Assembly (NCBI GenBank): GCA_947179155.2
Contig: OX359264.1
Location: 58,679,202 to 58,743,201, forward strand
Reading direction: 5' to 3'
DNA length: 64,000 nt
DNA from: Hedera helix
Taxonomy: Eukaryota; Streptophyta; Magnoliopsida; Apiales; Araliaceae
Made by a program: the position numbers and the translations under genes. Shown here one piece after another: positions 1-12,037 of this stretch. The notes beneath the pieces are model-generated. The model was not told where the DNA came from. It did no database searches and worked only from the letters and a program-made list of their open reading frames with translations. Each line of letters begins with the position of its first letter. The first letter of the stretch is position 1.

Positions 1-1600
1 AATAAGGAAAAAAAAAACAAAGAGTAGAGTTGCAGAAGAAGATGGAGGAGAAGCAATTAATCAGATAATTGTAGTCTGGACGATTTTTTTGAATCGACAC
101 TATATTTTCCGAATCGTCAATCATCATCACTTCAATCGCAATCGCAGCTCATCGGAATGAGAGCAATCAAATTAAAATTTACAAAAATTTGCAAAAAAAC
201 GAAAGAATCAGGAAGAAAGAGAAGAGGCTCAGAAGGATCCATTGGTATTTTCTCAATCAGAAGGAAAAACAATCCCTCAGAAAATAGGTAGGTTTTGAAC
301 ATCACAGCCTCATCTCTCCATTTAAGAAATCCAGGAGAAATTATTTAAGAAGAACTAAAGAGAAAGTAACGAGAGATGGAAAATCAAGAGGATGAAGAAG
401 CGTACATTCTTCAATGTCTTGGCGGAGGTAATGAGGTTAAATAGGATGGATGCACAGCCGAATATTCCTCAAATTAGGGTTAGGGTTACTCTTTTACTTT
501 ACCCGGTAGGATTAGATAGATGAATACTCGGGAAATTTACCCAGAGGTATTAATAATTACTAGTACAAAATTACCGCTATCGATTTTAATTAAATTTAAA
601 AGTTAAGGACTTGTTTGGTAGGCAGGAATGAAAATTCGTTACTCGCACTAAGCTTTTCTCTAGTCAAATTTGCAATATAGGAGGAGTATTTGTTTTAAGG
701 TCTATGAATAATACTGTTTAAAAATTTAATGTTAAAAATTTAGCCCAATCTTTTTGTATTTTTTATTTTAATATTATTGCCAAAAACGATTATTATCTTT
801 GAATAAGAAATAAGAAATGGGAAGCTTATCACATGAAATTAACTACATAACTATAAAGGAGGTCATGCCAGCCTGCTCTAGACATCACTGGGCCATAATA
901 AATTTTATAGCAAGTAATATTTTATAGATAATTTATGATAATTATATTTATATCGATATAAATTTAATAATTTTGTATAAATTTTAAATTTGAAATGGAG
1001 GTGGTACATTAAATCATTAGTGGGCCCAGATATTACTTTAATAGTAGTACTCAATAATCATTTAAGATTTGTTTGAAATGCATTTAAATGTAATTTTTTA
1101 AATGTTATAATTAATTTTTTATTCTGAAATCTGTTATTTAAAATGTGATAAAGATATTATATTCAAGTATATCTAAATGATGTGTATTAAAAAGTAAATA
1201 AGTAAATCAAATAAGACTCTCGTCTTAATCGAAAAATTACAAAATTATCATGCATAACACTAACAAATTGTCTTGGAAGTCTCAAAAAAGTTGTTCATTG
1301 TTTTTAAATTAGTGCTGCTCCTATATAACCCTCATGGAAACTTCAATTTCACATTTGCAGGGGATGAGCTCTTTATGTAGCATTTCTCCCTGAACATTCC
1401 TCATTATTCAGGGTCAGTTTCTTTAGATCACCTAGGCCCAATTGTAATGATCAACCCATTAAAAGTTAAATCTCTTCTTCATCCCAAATTTCCTTCTATA
1501 TAGTTTCTCACAGCAGCTCCTCCACGCATGACTGCTCTAAATCTAAAAATGCAAAAAAAAGAAGAAAAAGAAAGGGAGACATAATTAAAAATGGGAACTC
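1..1600. other. Left intergenic region, possible 5' end of a gene leaving the window
   Basis: No convincing coding exon is visible. Positions about 1-470 are less AT-rich than the rest. Read on the minus strand, this stretch holds CCCTAACCCTAA-type sequence near 470-490, resembling telo-box elements found near plant transcription starts, followed by pyrimidine-rich sequence. This could be the promoter and 5' UTR of a minus-strand gene off the left edge. On the plus strand an ATG at 376 opens only 18 codons before a stop. From 540 to 1500 I see only AT-rich sequence. Confidence 0.2.
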
Positions 1601-2949
1601 TCAAACATCCCAAGTGGGCTTTTCCATGGCTTCATCCCCATGTGAGAGCTGCTGCTGAAAAGGATTCATCATTTGCATTCTTTGTTGGACCGTTCCTTCT
1701 AAGCCCATTCTTTGATGCTGTTGTTGTTCAGGTAAATTTGGTGGCCTTGATCCTCCCATCCCCAAGAAATCAACTGTCAGCATATCATTACAGCCATTCG
1801 GCCCATTCCCTCCAAATCGTGATTGGCCTGTTGAGTTTTGGCCCAAACCATCTTCATGTTGTTCCATGTTCATGAACCCTCCTCCATGGTTTTGACTACT
1901 ATCACCTCCCCTCAGCATTTCTCCAAACATCCCCATAATGTTCATGGACCGTGAGCTATCGACACCTGGACCGAACATCTGGGCCCATTCTTGTGGGCCC
2001 TTTTGCTGCAATTGGGATGCAAATCCTCTGCCGTTGATTCCCACCAAACTTGTTTGATCAAGTGATTGTGTTGGAAAATTTTCATAGGAGTTATGAGTAG
2101 TAGGATTTTGAATCATGAGCCCTGCACCACCAACGAAGCTTTTCTGCATCATGGGAGAGTTGATACTGTTACTCGCAGTTGCACCCATTTGGGATGCTTT
2201 CTGCAATAAGGCAGTGGCAGACATATGGGCCTCCCCCAAAAGCTGCCCAGTCCCATTATTTCCTTCATGGAGGTAATTGAGGCTTGAAGGTCTGTTTGAG
2301 CTGAGCTGAAGGCCTGAGGAAGATGAAGGTACATTATTTATTGGGCCCCCAAAAAGGGTTCCTGAACTGCTTGAGAACATGCCACTAGATATGTTCATGG
2401 GTTTAAACAACATTGGGGCGAGGTCCTGAGGGAGAAATTTTAGTGGATTTTTGGGGTCGTTGTTAAAATCAGACATACCCATGGATGTATCATGAGGCAT
2501 TTGGTCTTGGATGTTTGAGCCCATGCTATTGATAAGTCCTTGGTTTACTTTGCTGTTCTCTTCAGCTAGTGCATCACAGAAGGCTCTGTGAGTTATAAAG
2601 CTATCTCTCCTGCAGAAATAATTAAGTAGCGGGATTGTTTTAGTTCATTGTGCTTTAAATCTCTCGTGTTTTACAAACAGAGTAGCTCTATATACAAGAC
2701 AGAATATTTGTAAAGAATGTACCAAGTATTTTAATTCATTCTAGAGGTTTAAATTAGGAAGATGTTTCAAAAGTTCAACAAAAAGACGCGACGACATTAT
2801 TTAGAAAAAAAGAAAAGAAAAGAAAAGGAATGATGCAACAATGAAGATTTTAAAATAAAAACAAAAAACAAGTACATGTACTGTTTTAAATACTTGGAAC
2901 ACAGTGAGCTACACCATTGTGTTTTTAAATTATGTACATATACCCTGTT

Positions 2950-3000
<51 letters not shown>

Positions 3001-4435
3001 GAAAAAGTATGCATGGTTGCTCGTTTATGCTTCATGACATGGAGTCCATGTTAACAAGAGACACAGAGATCTAAACCGAAAGTCTGAAATATCACAAAAT
3101 CCATGTCCTAGTATTTCTTTTGGGAAACCTAACTAAGAGTAATGCTAGTTAGTTTAATTAATTCCCTTGTTTTGGACAAAAAGATCGAGAACTGGTCATG
3201 CAAGTTCGAATGCCAACAAAAAGCAGCATATACCTTACACATTTCATAAACCTCATTTAGTATTCATTTGAAGTAAGCAAAAATAAGAGTGCCAATACTT
3301 TTACTAAACATAAATAATTGGCGCGATTATCAAGTGCTTGCTTGTTGAATGCTTAATTACCTTATGCATTAGCTCCCTACTCTAGAAACTACTGCTCTCT
3401 AATTCTATAAATTACGATAACATTACTAAAGTGATCAAAAATTACCTGGAGAAGATAGTTTCACAATCACATTTATATTCCCTAGTGCCACAAGTTTTTT
3501 GATGAGCCTTCCAATCGGATTGCACTGCATATTTTTTGGAGCATTTGTCACATTTCCATTTTTTCTCACCATGTTTCCGGCTAAAATGCTTCTTGATCCC
3601 GGTTAGATCACCTAATGCCCTGGCCGGATTGTGGTGGACACAAGTCGGCTCCGGGCATATATACACCTGTTTCCTCACCTCGGTGCTCGTTCTTCGCTGG
3701 AGCTTCCAAGGAAGATTATGACCTCTCCGGTGCAACTGCAAATTTTGGTCCCTTTGGAAGCCCTTGTTACAAATCTCACACAAAAATCTGTTGGTTGCCA
3801 TTAGTGTAGTTGGAGATAGAGCAATAACTTCCGCGGTTGGATCTATACAATTAAAAATATATTCAAATAATTTATTAGTTAATCTTGTCACAAATAATGA
3901 AATATATATATATATATATATAGCCAAAACAGTTGGGAACAAAAAGGTGCAAATTGTGCAATAAACCACAGTACTTTTACCCAATTATTGTACTCTTTCT
4001 AAGCAATAATTGAACCTTTACACTAGCATTTCCTTTAGAAAACCACTTATAGAAAAATTAAAAAATTCTTTGATGGTGGTGGGAACTAATTAAATTAATT
4101 AAACATGCTGGTGCACATATAAATATATTCAATCATGCATATAATAGACGAAAATATGACCATTTAATTATAATTAAGAAGAAATTAATATTTTTGAGAT
4201 TTCTTAGGGTTGATGGAATTAATGAATTACCTGGAGTTCCTGGTAGATTTCTTTTTCTCTTAGCAGCTGCAGGTGGTTGTGAGCTTGAGCCATTGCTATT
4301 ATTGGTGGCGGCGCCATGGAATTGATCATTTGGTTGTGGCTGAAGCTTTTGTTCTTGATGAACAATTAGCTGGTGGACTTCTCCTCCAGTATTTCCTGAA
4401 GAGAAACTCCCTTCTTCACCTGTTATATTTGACAT
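1601..4435 (-). CDS. IDD: INDETERMINATE-DOMAIN (IDD) C2H2 zinc-finger transcription factor, three exons
   Basis: Nuclear DNA-binding transcription factor of the plant IDD family. Exons: 4435-4231, 3842-3446 and 2609-1601. All introns begin GT and end AG, and the joined frame gives 536 residues. Residues 59-62 are KRKR, before the NLPGTPDP motif that opens the ID domain. Four fingers follow: C90/C93/H106/H110; C131/C136/H154/H159; C166/C169/H182 with C186 (CCHC type); and C193/C195/H208/C212. The long exon 3 encodes a Q-, N- and M-rich tail with two conserved IDD motifs: MSATALLQKASQMGAT at 330-345 and TVDFLG near 479-484 (commonly TRDFLG). It ends EKPTWDV. The start at 4435 is the first ATG after a TA microsatellite and gives a typical N-terminus. 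Finger 4 reads CDCET where CDCGT is usual. The JACKDAW/MAGPIE/IDD4-5 subgroup cannot be settled by eye. No break is visible. Confidence 0.95.
2957..2998. repeat. (TA)n microsatellite in IDD intron 2
   Basis: An uninterrupted AT dinucleotide run of about 20 units inside the 836 bp intron between IDD exons 2 and 3. Shorter runs lie in intron 1 (about 3900-3921), just upstream of the ATG (about 4447-4467) and further upstream (about 4692-4727). Confidence 0.9.
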
Positions 4436-4688
4436 AAAAAAAAGTGATATATATATATATATATACAAGTTTCTTAATTTTTCTTTCTTTTTTGTATAAG
4501 CTGGCTAGCTCTCTCTTTTTCTTGTTGTTGGTGAATTATTGTAAACTAAAAGAGGGCTTGTTTTTTGGTGAACATAAAATCAGGAATCTGCTATGACTAA
4601 AGGAAGACAAAAACCAGGGAATTCTCCTTTATTTCTGGCAAGAAGAAAAAGAGAAGAGAAAGACCTATGAAGTTTTAGTCTTCTTTGG

Positions 4689-4729
<41 letters not shown>

Positions 4730-4740
4730 TGCAGGTACAT
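4436..4740 (-). promoter_or_regulatory. IDD gene 5' leader and proximal promoter region
   Basis: Sequence upstream of the IDD start codon. Read on the minus strand it contains two TA microsatellites (4692-4727 and 4447-4467) separated by purine- and pyrimidine-rich tracts typical of plant 5' UTRs. The TA runs prevent a confident TATA-box call, so the transcription start is not placed. Confidence 0.35.
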
Positions 4741-6230
4741 AAGAGACCACCTGACAGGGAAGTGCCCCTAAATTTTATTTGTTCACATTATATTAATTAA
4801 TTAATCAATTAATTAATAATTGCCTTCATTAACAACCGCTCCTCATCTTCTTCCCATGGAATAATTTATTTTTTTTGTTGTGTAGCCCCCTCTTTAATTA
4901 CCTTTTCCTTGTAATAGTGTAATTATAATGGTTTAATATTTAATTAGGGTCATGATTTTAATGTCCCAAGTGCATGCAACCGCTCATAGGCCCTGTTTGT
5001 TAGAGTTTAAGATTATTTTATTATAATAATAAAAATATTGACTATCTAATTATGATAATCTATTGCTTAATTAAATTGATCAACCTTTTGAAAAAAATTA
5101 ATTAAAATACAACTTTGAAAATTTTAAAATTTGATTCTTTTGGGGCCCCAAATAGTCAAATTGCCAAAATCTGAAAAGTGAAAAGCAAGAGGGAATTGAA
5201 ACTGCTTTTTGATGTTTAAAGAATCAAAATTAATTCAAAAAAATCCAAAAACAATTAAGTTCACTAGTAATGATAATCAGGTTATTGAGATCTTAATATG
5301 ATAATCAAACTATTGACATTAGATTATTTTAATTATTAATTGTATGATATATTAATTTAAATGAATATGCTAGAGGTTAGTCTTAATTAGCATTAATTTA
5401 TTTGTATTGAGGAAAGATTTTAATTGAATGTTCAACTCTAGAATAGTTAACAAGTAGACAGATATTGGCAAACAAGTTACCTCAATAAAAGGTAGCTAAT
5501 ATTGTTATAATATTAGAGTAAAAATTTGATTTAGGATTCTCTCTGTCAAATAGATCTATTTTTTAATTTATCTCAATACATAATTATCGACACAAATATT
5601 ATATGTAATAACGATATTGTGACACAATAAAATTTGTCGTAAATAATTAGCGATATAATAAGATTCATGACAAATATTTGTGTCATTAGAACCACCGTTA
5701 CAAAAATATAATTATACACTCCGCATTACAATTCATTATATATTTATATTTTAACTTATACTTTTAATTATATCAAAGATGGTTCTTCGTATCATTGGTT
5801 TTGAACATACCCCAGGGCTAAACAATGTGACATTCTTTACATAACTGAGGTAGTAATGTTTTTATTTATGTATAAATTTAATTTATTATCATTATAATTA
5901 CTAGAGAGGACATAAAACCTCAAAAAAAAAAAAAAAAAAACATAGCTGCTACAATAGAATGCATGTACTGTGACTAGAGCTGCATATATGCTTTGAAATA
6001 AACCTTTGGGCCCGATACGAATTTCAGTACCAACATAGGGGTAAAGGTAAATATCAACAGTTACAGATTTAATTAACACTTATAATACTACCGCGCGGAA
6101 TCTATCTGGAAATGAAATTTTCATTTTTGGTTTTTTATATTTTTTTTCAATATTAAAGTTTGTATTTAATACATTTCGACATAATTATATATTCTCACAA
6201 TTTTTTTTCTTTCAAGCTAGCTTAATATTG
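4741..6230. other. AT-rich intergenic sequence
   Basis: No coding exon recognised. It holds poly-A/T runs (18 A at about 5923-5940). A short inverted repeat spans about 5587-5690: its left end includes GACACAAATATTA and its right end AATATTTGTGTC. That may be a MITE relic, but no target duplication is clear. Confidence 0.4.
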
Positions 6231-6981
6231 GAAATAAAAAAATATTATTTATTTTCTTTAATTATTTTTTTGCAGGTCAATATTTTTAGGAAATATTTAT
6301 ATATTACTGGTAATGATGATTTTTTTATATATTTATTAATTCTAGGACATCTATTTTTCGTACATAAATATAAATATTTTTTTATATTTAATTTTAGTTG
6401 CATAATACGGTCTGGAGATGAAATACTGATCTTGTTGGAGCTTCGTACTTTTTCATAATTACGAAAGTGTCCCTGGGTATTGGCTTAAGTCACTTCGTGC
6501 TCCAAAGTGACCTAGAGCAACGGAGTGAGTTCCTGTAGATTTTGGGACAGATGACGATTTTCTGTTGGTGCAGAAGGAATCTTTTCTTGATGTGAAAGTG
6601 GGTCCCACTACTTGCATTACTCCCGAATTAATGAATATGTTTAGTTTAAAAAAATCGTTAAAAATAGCCTCTTGATCCAAAAATTATGAAAAAATTATAT
6701 GTTATAGGAGACTTGATTCTTAACATCATATCCAAGAATCACGATTTTTGGAGGTCTGGAGAATTGGTTTGTAAAAATCAGAAAAAATAAAAAATCCCTT
6801 AAGAAATGGTTTTTCGCAGAAAATCGAAAATTAGGAGGTGTGTTCGTCCTAAAAAAAAATTTAAAAATCAGATTCGTGATCAAGAGGGTCGATTCCTATA
6901 AACCTACCATTTAGGTGGTGAGAATTAAACCTGATTTTTTTCAGCTATTGTATACACTTAAATGTCGCCCTTTATATATAA
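6231..6981. repeat. Direct repeat, copy 1 (~750 bp)
   Basis: This block recurs in the same orientation at 7550-8299 with mostly single-base differences. Shared landmarks include TTTTTGCAGGTCAATATTTTT near the start, a central stretch about a bright TTCCTGT/TTTTTGT difference near 6530/7846, and CAGCTATTGTATACACTTAAA at the end. No coding domain is recognisable. A short hairpin with GCCCTTT/AAAGGGC arms follows copy 1. It could be a tandem duplication or a pair of LTRs of a small non-autonomous element. No TG...CA ends or target duplication were found, so the LTR reading is unproven. Confidence 0.65.
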
Positions 6982-7549
6982 TATTACAAAGGGCGATCAA
7001 AGTGAGTTACTGTAGCGGTAACTACAGTAAAAGTAGGTGGTATTTTTTAGGTTGGCGAGAAAAAAAGCTTTAATTTTTTAGGTGATTGCAGTAGGATGAG
7101 GTAAGCGCAGCGCACTTATTTTCTGGTAAGGTGTGTTTTTAAAAATTTTATAACAGGAAATGTGGTGGATTAATATGGTGAAAATAATGGTGTTTATTTT
7201 CCACAAGGTGTGCTCTAGCAAAGATTGATGATTTATCTGGTGAAAAATAATAAATATCATTTATTATGAGGTTGCTGGTAGTTACTGCGTGTTATAAATA
7301 TTTTTTTTTCTTTTTCTTTTAATTTTTTTATTTACTTTGTTTAACAAATAAATATATACTTGTATTTATTTGTATAATTTAAGACCCATATACCTATGGG
7401 TCGGGTTGAAATCTTAAAAGTCTAACTACATTGACTTTTTTTTTTTTCAGATTCCGGTGACACTATTCCGGCCAATAGTTCTGATAATCGGAATCTGGGT
7501 TTGAGAAATATTGTTGTTGTTCGGGTGAAAAATAATTTCTATTTAAAAT
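6982..7549. other. Spacer between the ~750 bp direct repeats
   Basis: It begins with a small palindrome at about 7005-7030 (TTACTGTAG and CTACAGTAA arms around CGGTAA) and continues AT-rich. No reading frame of interest. A related GAGTTACTGTAGC string occurs at about 19460, right of gypsy element 1, so both belong to one repeat family. Confidence 0.4.
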
Positions 7550-8299
7550 AAAAAAATATTATTTATTTTTTTAATTATTTTTTTGTAGGTCAATATTTTT
7601 TAGAAAATATTTATATATTGCTGGTAATGATGATTTTTTTATTGTATTTATTAATTCTGGGACATCTATTTTTCGTACATAAATATAAATACTTTTTATA
7701 TTTAATTTTGGTTGTATAATACGGTTTGGAGATGAAATACTGTTCTTGTTGGAGTTCCGTACTTTTTTCATAATGACGAAAGTGTCTCTGGGTATTGGCT
7801 TAAGTCACTTTGTGCTCCGAAGTGACCTGGAGCAACGGAGTGAGTTTTTGTTGATTTTGGGACATATGGCGTTTTTCTGTTGGTGCAGAGGGAATCTTTT
7901 CTTGATGTGACAGCAGGCCCCACCACTTGCATTACCCTCGAATTAATGCATATGTTTAGCTTAAAAAAATTATTAAAAATAGCCTCTTGATCCAAAAATT
8001 CTGAAAAAATTATATGTCATAGGAAACTTGATTCTTAACATCATATCCAAAAATCGTGATTTTTGGAGGTCTGGAGCATTGGTTTGTAAAAATCAGAAAA
8101 AATAAAAAATCCATTAAGAAATGATTTTTCGCAGAAAATCTGAAATTAGGAGGTGTGTTCGTCCTAAAAAAATGTTTTAAAAATCAAATTCATGATCAGG
8201 AAAGTCAATTCCTATAAACCCACCCTTTAGGTGGTGAAAATTAAACCTGATTTTTTACAGCTATTGTATACACTTAAAGGTCGTCCTTTATATATAACA
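7550..8299. repeat. Direct repeat, copy 2 (~750 bp)
   Basis: Second copy of the block at 6231-6981, same orientation, offset about 1,319 bp. Differences are scattered substitutions and one-base indels, so the duplication is not recent on the scale of the gypsy insertions nearby. Beyond about 8299 the two copies diverge abruptly. Confidence 0.65.
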
Positions 8300-8938
8300 G
8301 TTACCATAATAACATATTTGTACAAGACAAGTGATCGAAAAAATAAATTAGGTATGCTCTGTGTCTTTACCTTGTAAACGACGGTCATATATACTAAGTC
8401 GGACAGTTCCGGTAGCGTTTCCAGGGATATATGACTTGTATATGATGTAGCAGCTATCGATGATTATCGTTTTTTGGGCGATCCTCTATTTTGTTCTTTG
8501 GAAGAGGGACAGAAAGGTTAGTTTGATCGTATGTGATTCAGACGATGCTACGACTTCTATGGAGGCTTTATGTGTTTAGCCTGAGTGAGCATCATCGACG
8601 TTAAGCTTCATGGCTATGAAGCTTGTGATTAAATTGGTCAGATTTGGGAATAAGACATCTATTTATAAAAGGTTACTGTTGAAATATACGACAATTCGTA
8701 CTTTTGTACAGTGCGAAAAAAAAAGTAATAACCGTCAATAACCACTAATTAAAAGTCCTACTTTGGCTGGAGGTGCGGAGTGACTTTTTTATAATAAAAA
8801 AAAAGTGCGAAAAGACTATCTTACCATTATCGCCTAGGAACACCTTTAATATAATATTACAAAGGCGTTCCCCGTCACATGTTTGCTGGTGATTGGCTGA
8901 GAGGGAATATTCGGAGTGAGGGTAGTACGGTGAAGGGC
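8300..8938. other. Unassigned sequence left of gypsy element 1
   Basis: No gene recognised. Near 8829-8875 the sequence has the same CTTTAATATAATATTACAAAGG-type hairpin context seen after direct-repeat copy 1, suggesting a repeat family. Gypsy element 1 interrupts it at 8943, and it resumes at 19385. Confidence 0.35.
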
Positions 8939-9764
8939 ATTTTTGTAAGACCCCGAATTTTATGAAATACAAAATTTAATTTTTCTTCATATATATATTT
9001 TTTTTTGAAACAGTAAGTGGTTAAATTAACAAAATTGAAAGTTAAGGATGTTATGTGCAAATTTTATTTTTGTCGGACAATATTCGCTTTGTCGGGGAAT
9101 ATTCGTTTGGTCGGGGAATATTCGTGCCGTACGACGGCGCCGAAATAATAAATTATTGGTGGACCCCACAATGGAATATTTGTCGGATATAGAAAACGAC
9201 AGAAATAACCTTTTTAAATAAAAATAGTCAACGGAACTGTTAAAATACCGGTGATAAAAGAATAGTAGCATACGGTAGTTATTGGTATTTTCTGTAGCAC
9301 TCGGTACTCTACAGTAACACACGGTATTGCATAGTGTCTCATATTTTTGGTCTGATAATTGACACCGTAACTGTTACGCATCATTTCATCGATAATTGTC
9401 ACTGCATAATATTTTATATTATCAATTCAATAATTGTTGTTACACAGTATTTTGCATTATTGATTTAATAATTGTCATTACACTGTATTTTATATCATTG
9501 AGTCAATAATTGTTGTTGCACTGTTTTTAAAATTATTGAACCTAATAATTGTCACAGTAACATATGCACAGTAATTCACATTATTGAATCAATAATTGTC
9601 ATTACACAGTAACGTATGCTTTATTTTACATTATTGTTATCTCTATTATGATGTTATTTAAACAGTTGTATTTCATTAATTTATTGTCTTGATATCTAAG
9701 AGCTAACTATACTGTATTTATAACAATTAGTCATAATAATTGATTTGATAAAGTTATTTGTTTA

Positions 9765-9945
9765 TAATATAAAGTTAGGTGATTATTAGGTGATATGAAA
9801 TGAATGGTGTAGATTAAAGTGTGAATTATTGTTGAATAATTGAATTGATTTGTTTATAATATAAAGTTAGGTGATTATTAGGTGATATGAAATGAATGGT
9901 GTAGATTAAAGATAATATAATATTTGAAATGGATGGTGTAGATTA
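9765..9945 (+). repeat. ~92 bp tandem repeat in U3 of the gypsy LTR
   Basis: Two units in element 1, each carrying TTATAATATAAAGTTAGGTG and the GAATGGTGTAGATTAAAG motif. Elements 2 and 3 carry three units at the same place. The array lies just upstream of the LTR TATA box, where copy number could alter promoter activity; that is inference. Confidence 0.85.
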
Positions 9946-9999
9946 AAAGATGATCTTTAAATGAATGGTTTAGATTAAATGAATGATAAGATTTTTGGC

Positions 10000-10007
10000 T
10001 ATAAATA
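10000..10007 (+). promoter_or_regulatory. TATA box of the gypsy LTR promoter
   Basis: TATAAATA in the context GGCTATAAATAGAAGCC, close to the plant TATA consensus. The same octamer occurs in the other LTRs, including 22543-22550 and, inverted, 57194-57201. Transcription would start about 30 bp downstream, giving a U3 of about 1.07 kb. Confidence 0.75.
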
Positions 10008-10329
10008 GAAGCCTTAACTTAAGGATTTTTCATAAACTTCCTTACTTGTTCTTTCTTTCTCTCTCTAAATACTTCTTGTGAAAGTTCTCTCTAAGTGTGC
10101 TTAAGTCATCTTGAGTATTTGTGAAGATCTATAAGTATACGTGTACTGTTCAAGTTAATCAACCTCATTTAAATCAATATCCAGTCACGTGTTGAGGTAA
10201 GGGATACCATCTTTTTCATCTTCCATTATTTAAACATACTATGGTAAGGGATTATCATTATTTGATTCTCGATAATAATATTGTTTCTTCCTTACTCATA
10301 AGACGTGCCTTTTATTTCCATGTATTAAA

Positions 10330-10745
10330 TTGTGGGAATAACCTTACGGAGCGGATTGCCGCCTGTTGGTGAATAACCTTTCGTATTCATTCATTATTAA
10401 TCTCTGAGAATAACCTTACGGAGCGGATTGCCGCCTGTTTGGTGAATAACTCTTTGTACTCAAATTCTATTAAATTGTGGGAATAACCTTACGGAGCGGA
10501 TTGCCGCCTGTTGGTGAATAACCTTTCGTATTCATTCATTATTAATCTCTGAGAATAACCTTACGGAGCGGATTGCCGCCTGTTTGGTGAATAACTCTTT
10601 GTACTCAAATTCTATTAAATTGTGGGAATAACCTTACGGAGCGGATTGCCGCCTGTTTGGTGAATAACTCTTTGTACTCAAATTCTATTAAATTGTGGGA
10701 ATAACCTTACGGAGCGGATTGCCGCCTGTTGGTGAATAACCCTTT
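10330..10745 (+). repeat. Minisatellite in the gypsy LTR leader, six ~70 bp units
   Basis: Each unit carries GAATAACCTTACGGAGCGGA followed by TTGCCGCCTGTT and a GGTGAATAAC tail. GCGG/CCGC in the unit can form a short hairpin around ATTG. Two unit types alternate by their flanks. There are six units here and in the 3' LTR (17679-18094), but five in elements 2 and 3. It lies downstream of the TATA box, so it should be transcribed. Confidence 0.9.
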
Positions 10746-11235
10746 GTATTAATTTCCTTCACCTTTTGTTAATCAAACCTGCTACGGTAAGGGATATTAT
10801 TTTCTTTCATACTCCTAAATCGAAATTTATTATGGAACTATTGCTTCTATAATTCCTGAAAATATTATATGTTCCATAATAGTTGAACTTCATTATTTCA
10901 ACTGAACCTTCCTATTTACGTGAACCTTTCTATTGAATTGTAACCGTTATTCTGAACTGTGGATCTTGAATATCATTTTTAAATTTCACTCCACATCATG
11001 TTGACAATTTGGACATTATTTGAATCTGTACAAAGTAAACTTCCGATACTTATTGTTATCCTATTTCTTCTGTTCATCATTTATATCATTCTAATCATCC
11101 AAAAATCAAGCTGTTGTGAATATCTGTGGCCGGGGGCACATATGTGATATATTTGTTGAACAGATGATAGGTTAAAGGCGATATAATAGGTTAAAGGCGA
11201 TACATCTGTTCGGTGTCTTTTATGGCACGTGGTGA

Positions 11236-11470
11236 ATGTTCTCTTTGGCCCGTAGTGCAAAGATGAACTGTTGTTTGGTATGATTATGACCAAAGGCTGA
11301 ATCTGGTATAATCATGATCGTTGGTGTTATATTGAATGTCTTTGGCCCGTAGTGCAAAGATGAACTGTTGTTTGGTATGATTATGACCAAAGGCTGAATC
11401 TGGTATAATCATGACCGTTGGTGTTATATTGAATGTCTTTGGCCCGTAGTGCAAAGATGAACTGTTGATC
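11236..11470 (+). repeat. ~117 bp tandem repeat in the gypsy LTR leader
   Basis: Units start TTTGGCCCGTAGTGCAAAGA and continue through a TGAACTGTTG segment and a GGTATAATCATGACC-type segment. Element 1 carries three, elements 2 and 3 two. It overlaps small minus-strand frames that recur only because the LTR is repeated. Confidence 0.85.
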
Positions 11471-12037
11471 TGCATGATTATGATCAGGAACTGTGAATTT
11501 GTATTATCTTGACTAATGATATTTCAGATGATAAAAGTTGATGATGTTTTTCCTAAAAAGAGAACCGAGTGGACATTATAGTCTGCATTATTCTTCTAAT
11601 AGATTACTCATTCCGCTGCTATTATTGATCTGAACGTTGTTTAAGAATTTAACTGCAGTTTTTGATATAAACCTTGTAGTCTATTGTATTCTATCAAGAA
11701 CTCAACTGTTGAAGACTAATGATAATTTATTCGTCATTATCTTAGTCATGATATTCTTTACTGGGCTATTTGAGCTCACCCTTTCTTTTGTTCCATTGTT
11801 TTTCAACAGGAGATGAAAACATAACAGGGTCTAGCCGGGGAATGGAGTGAGGGTTCGAGGAATAGTTATCATAGTCTTCACGTTTTGTAAAATAGTGTGG
11901 CAATAATAGTGAAGACTTAGTTGTGTATTATTATACACTGTATTGTTGTACGTTGTGCTTTGTTGTAATAATTTTGTTGTAGTATTTTGACGACTCAAGT
12001 TTGGGCTGTGTGGGCCCAGATTTGGGGGCGTCACAGT

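Larger units (their letters stand above)
8944..12035 (+). repeat. 5' LTR of gypsy element 1
   Basis: 3,092 bp, starting TGTAAGACCCCG and ending GGGGGCGTCACA. It holds a U3 of about 1 kb with AATAATTGTCA-rich imperfect repeats (9350-9640), a TATA box at 10000, and about 2 kb of leader. The leader carries a six-unit array (10330-10745) and a three-unit array (about 11236-11470). Small frames in it recur in every LTR of the family and are not likely genes. Confidence 0.95.

Noticed and set aside
376..445. Short ATG frame (MENQEDEEAYIL...) as a first exon
   Set aside because: 18 codons, then a stop; no second exon found on the plus strand before the opposing IDD gene.
1591..1875. 94-codon plus-strand frame over the end of the IDD gene
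   Set aside because: Antisense shadow of IDD exon 3.
6231..8299. The 750 bp repeats as definite LTRs
   Set aside because: No TG...CA ends, target duplication, primer site or purine tract could be found.
10330..10745. Regular repeats with alternating spacers, CRISPR-like at first glance
   Set aside because: Spacers are the same two sequences, the array sits in a plant LTR, and no cas genes are present.
11081..11293. 70-codon minus-strand frame found in every LTR of the gypsy family
   Set aside because: It recurs because the LTR is repeated; it has no known motif and lies antisense in the leader.
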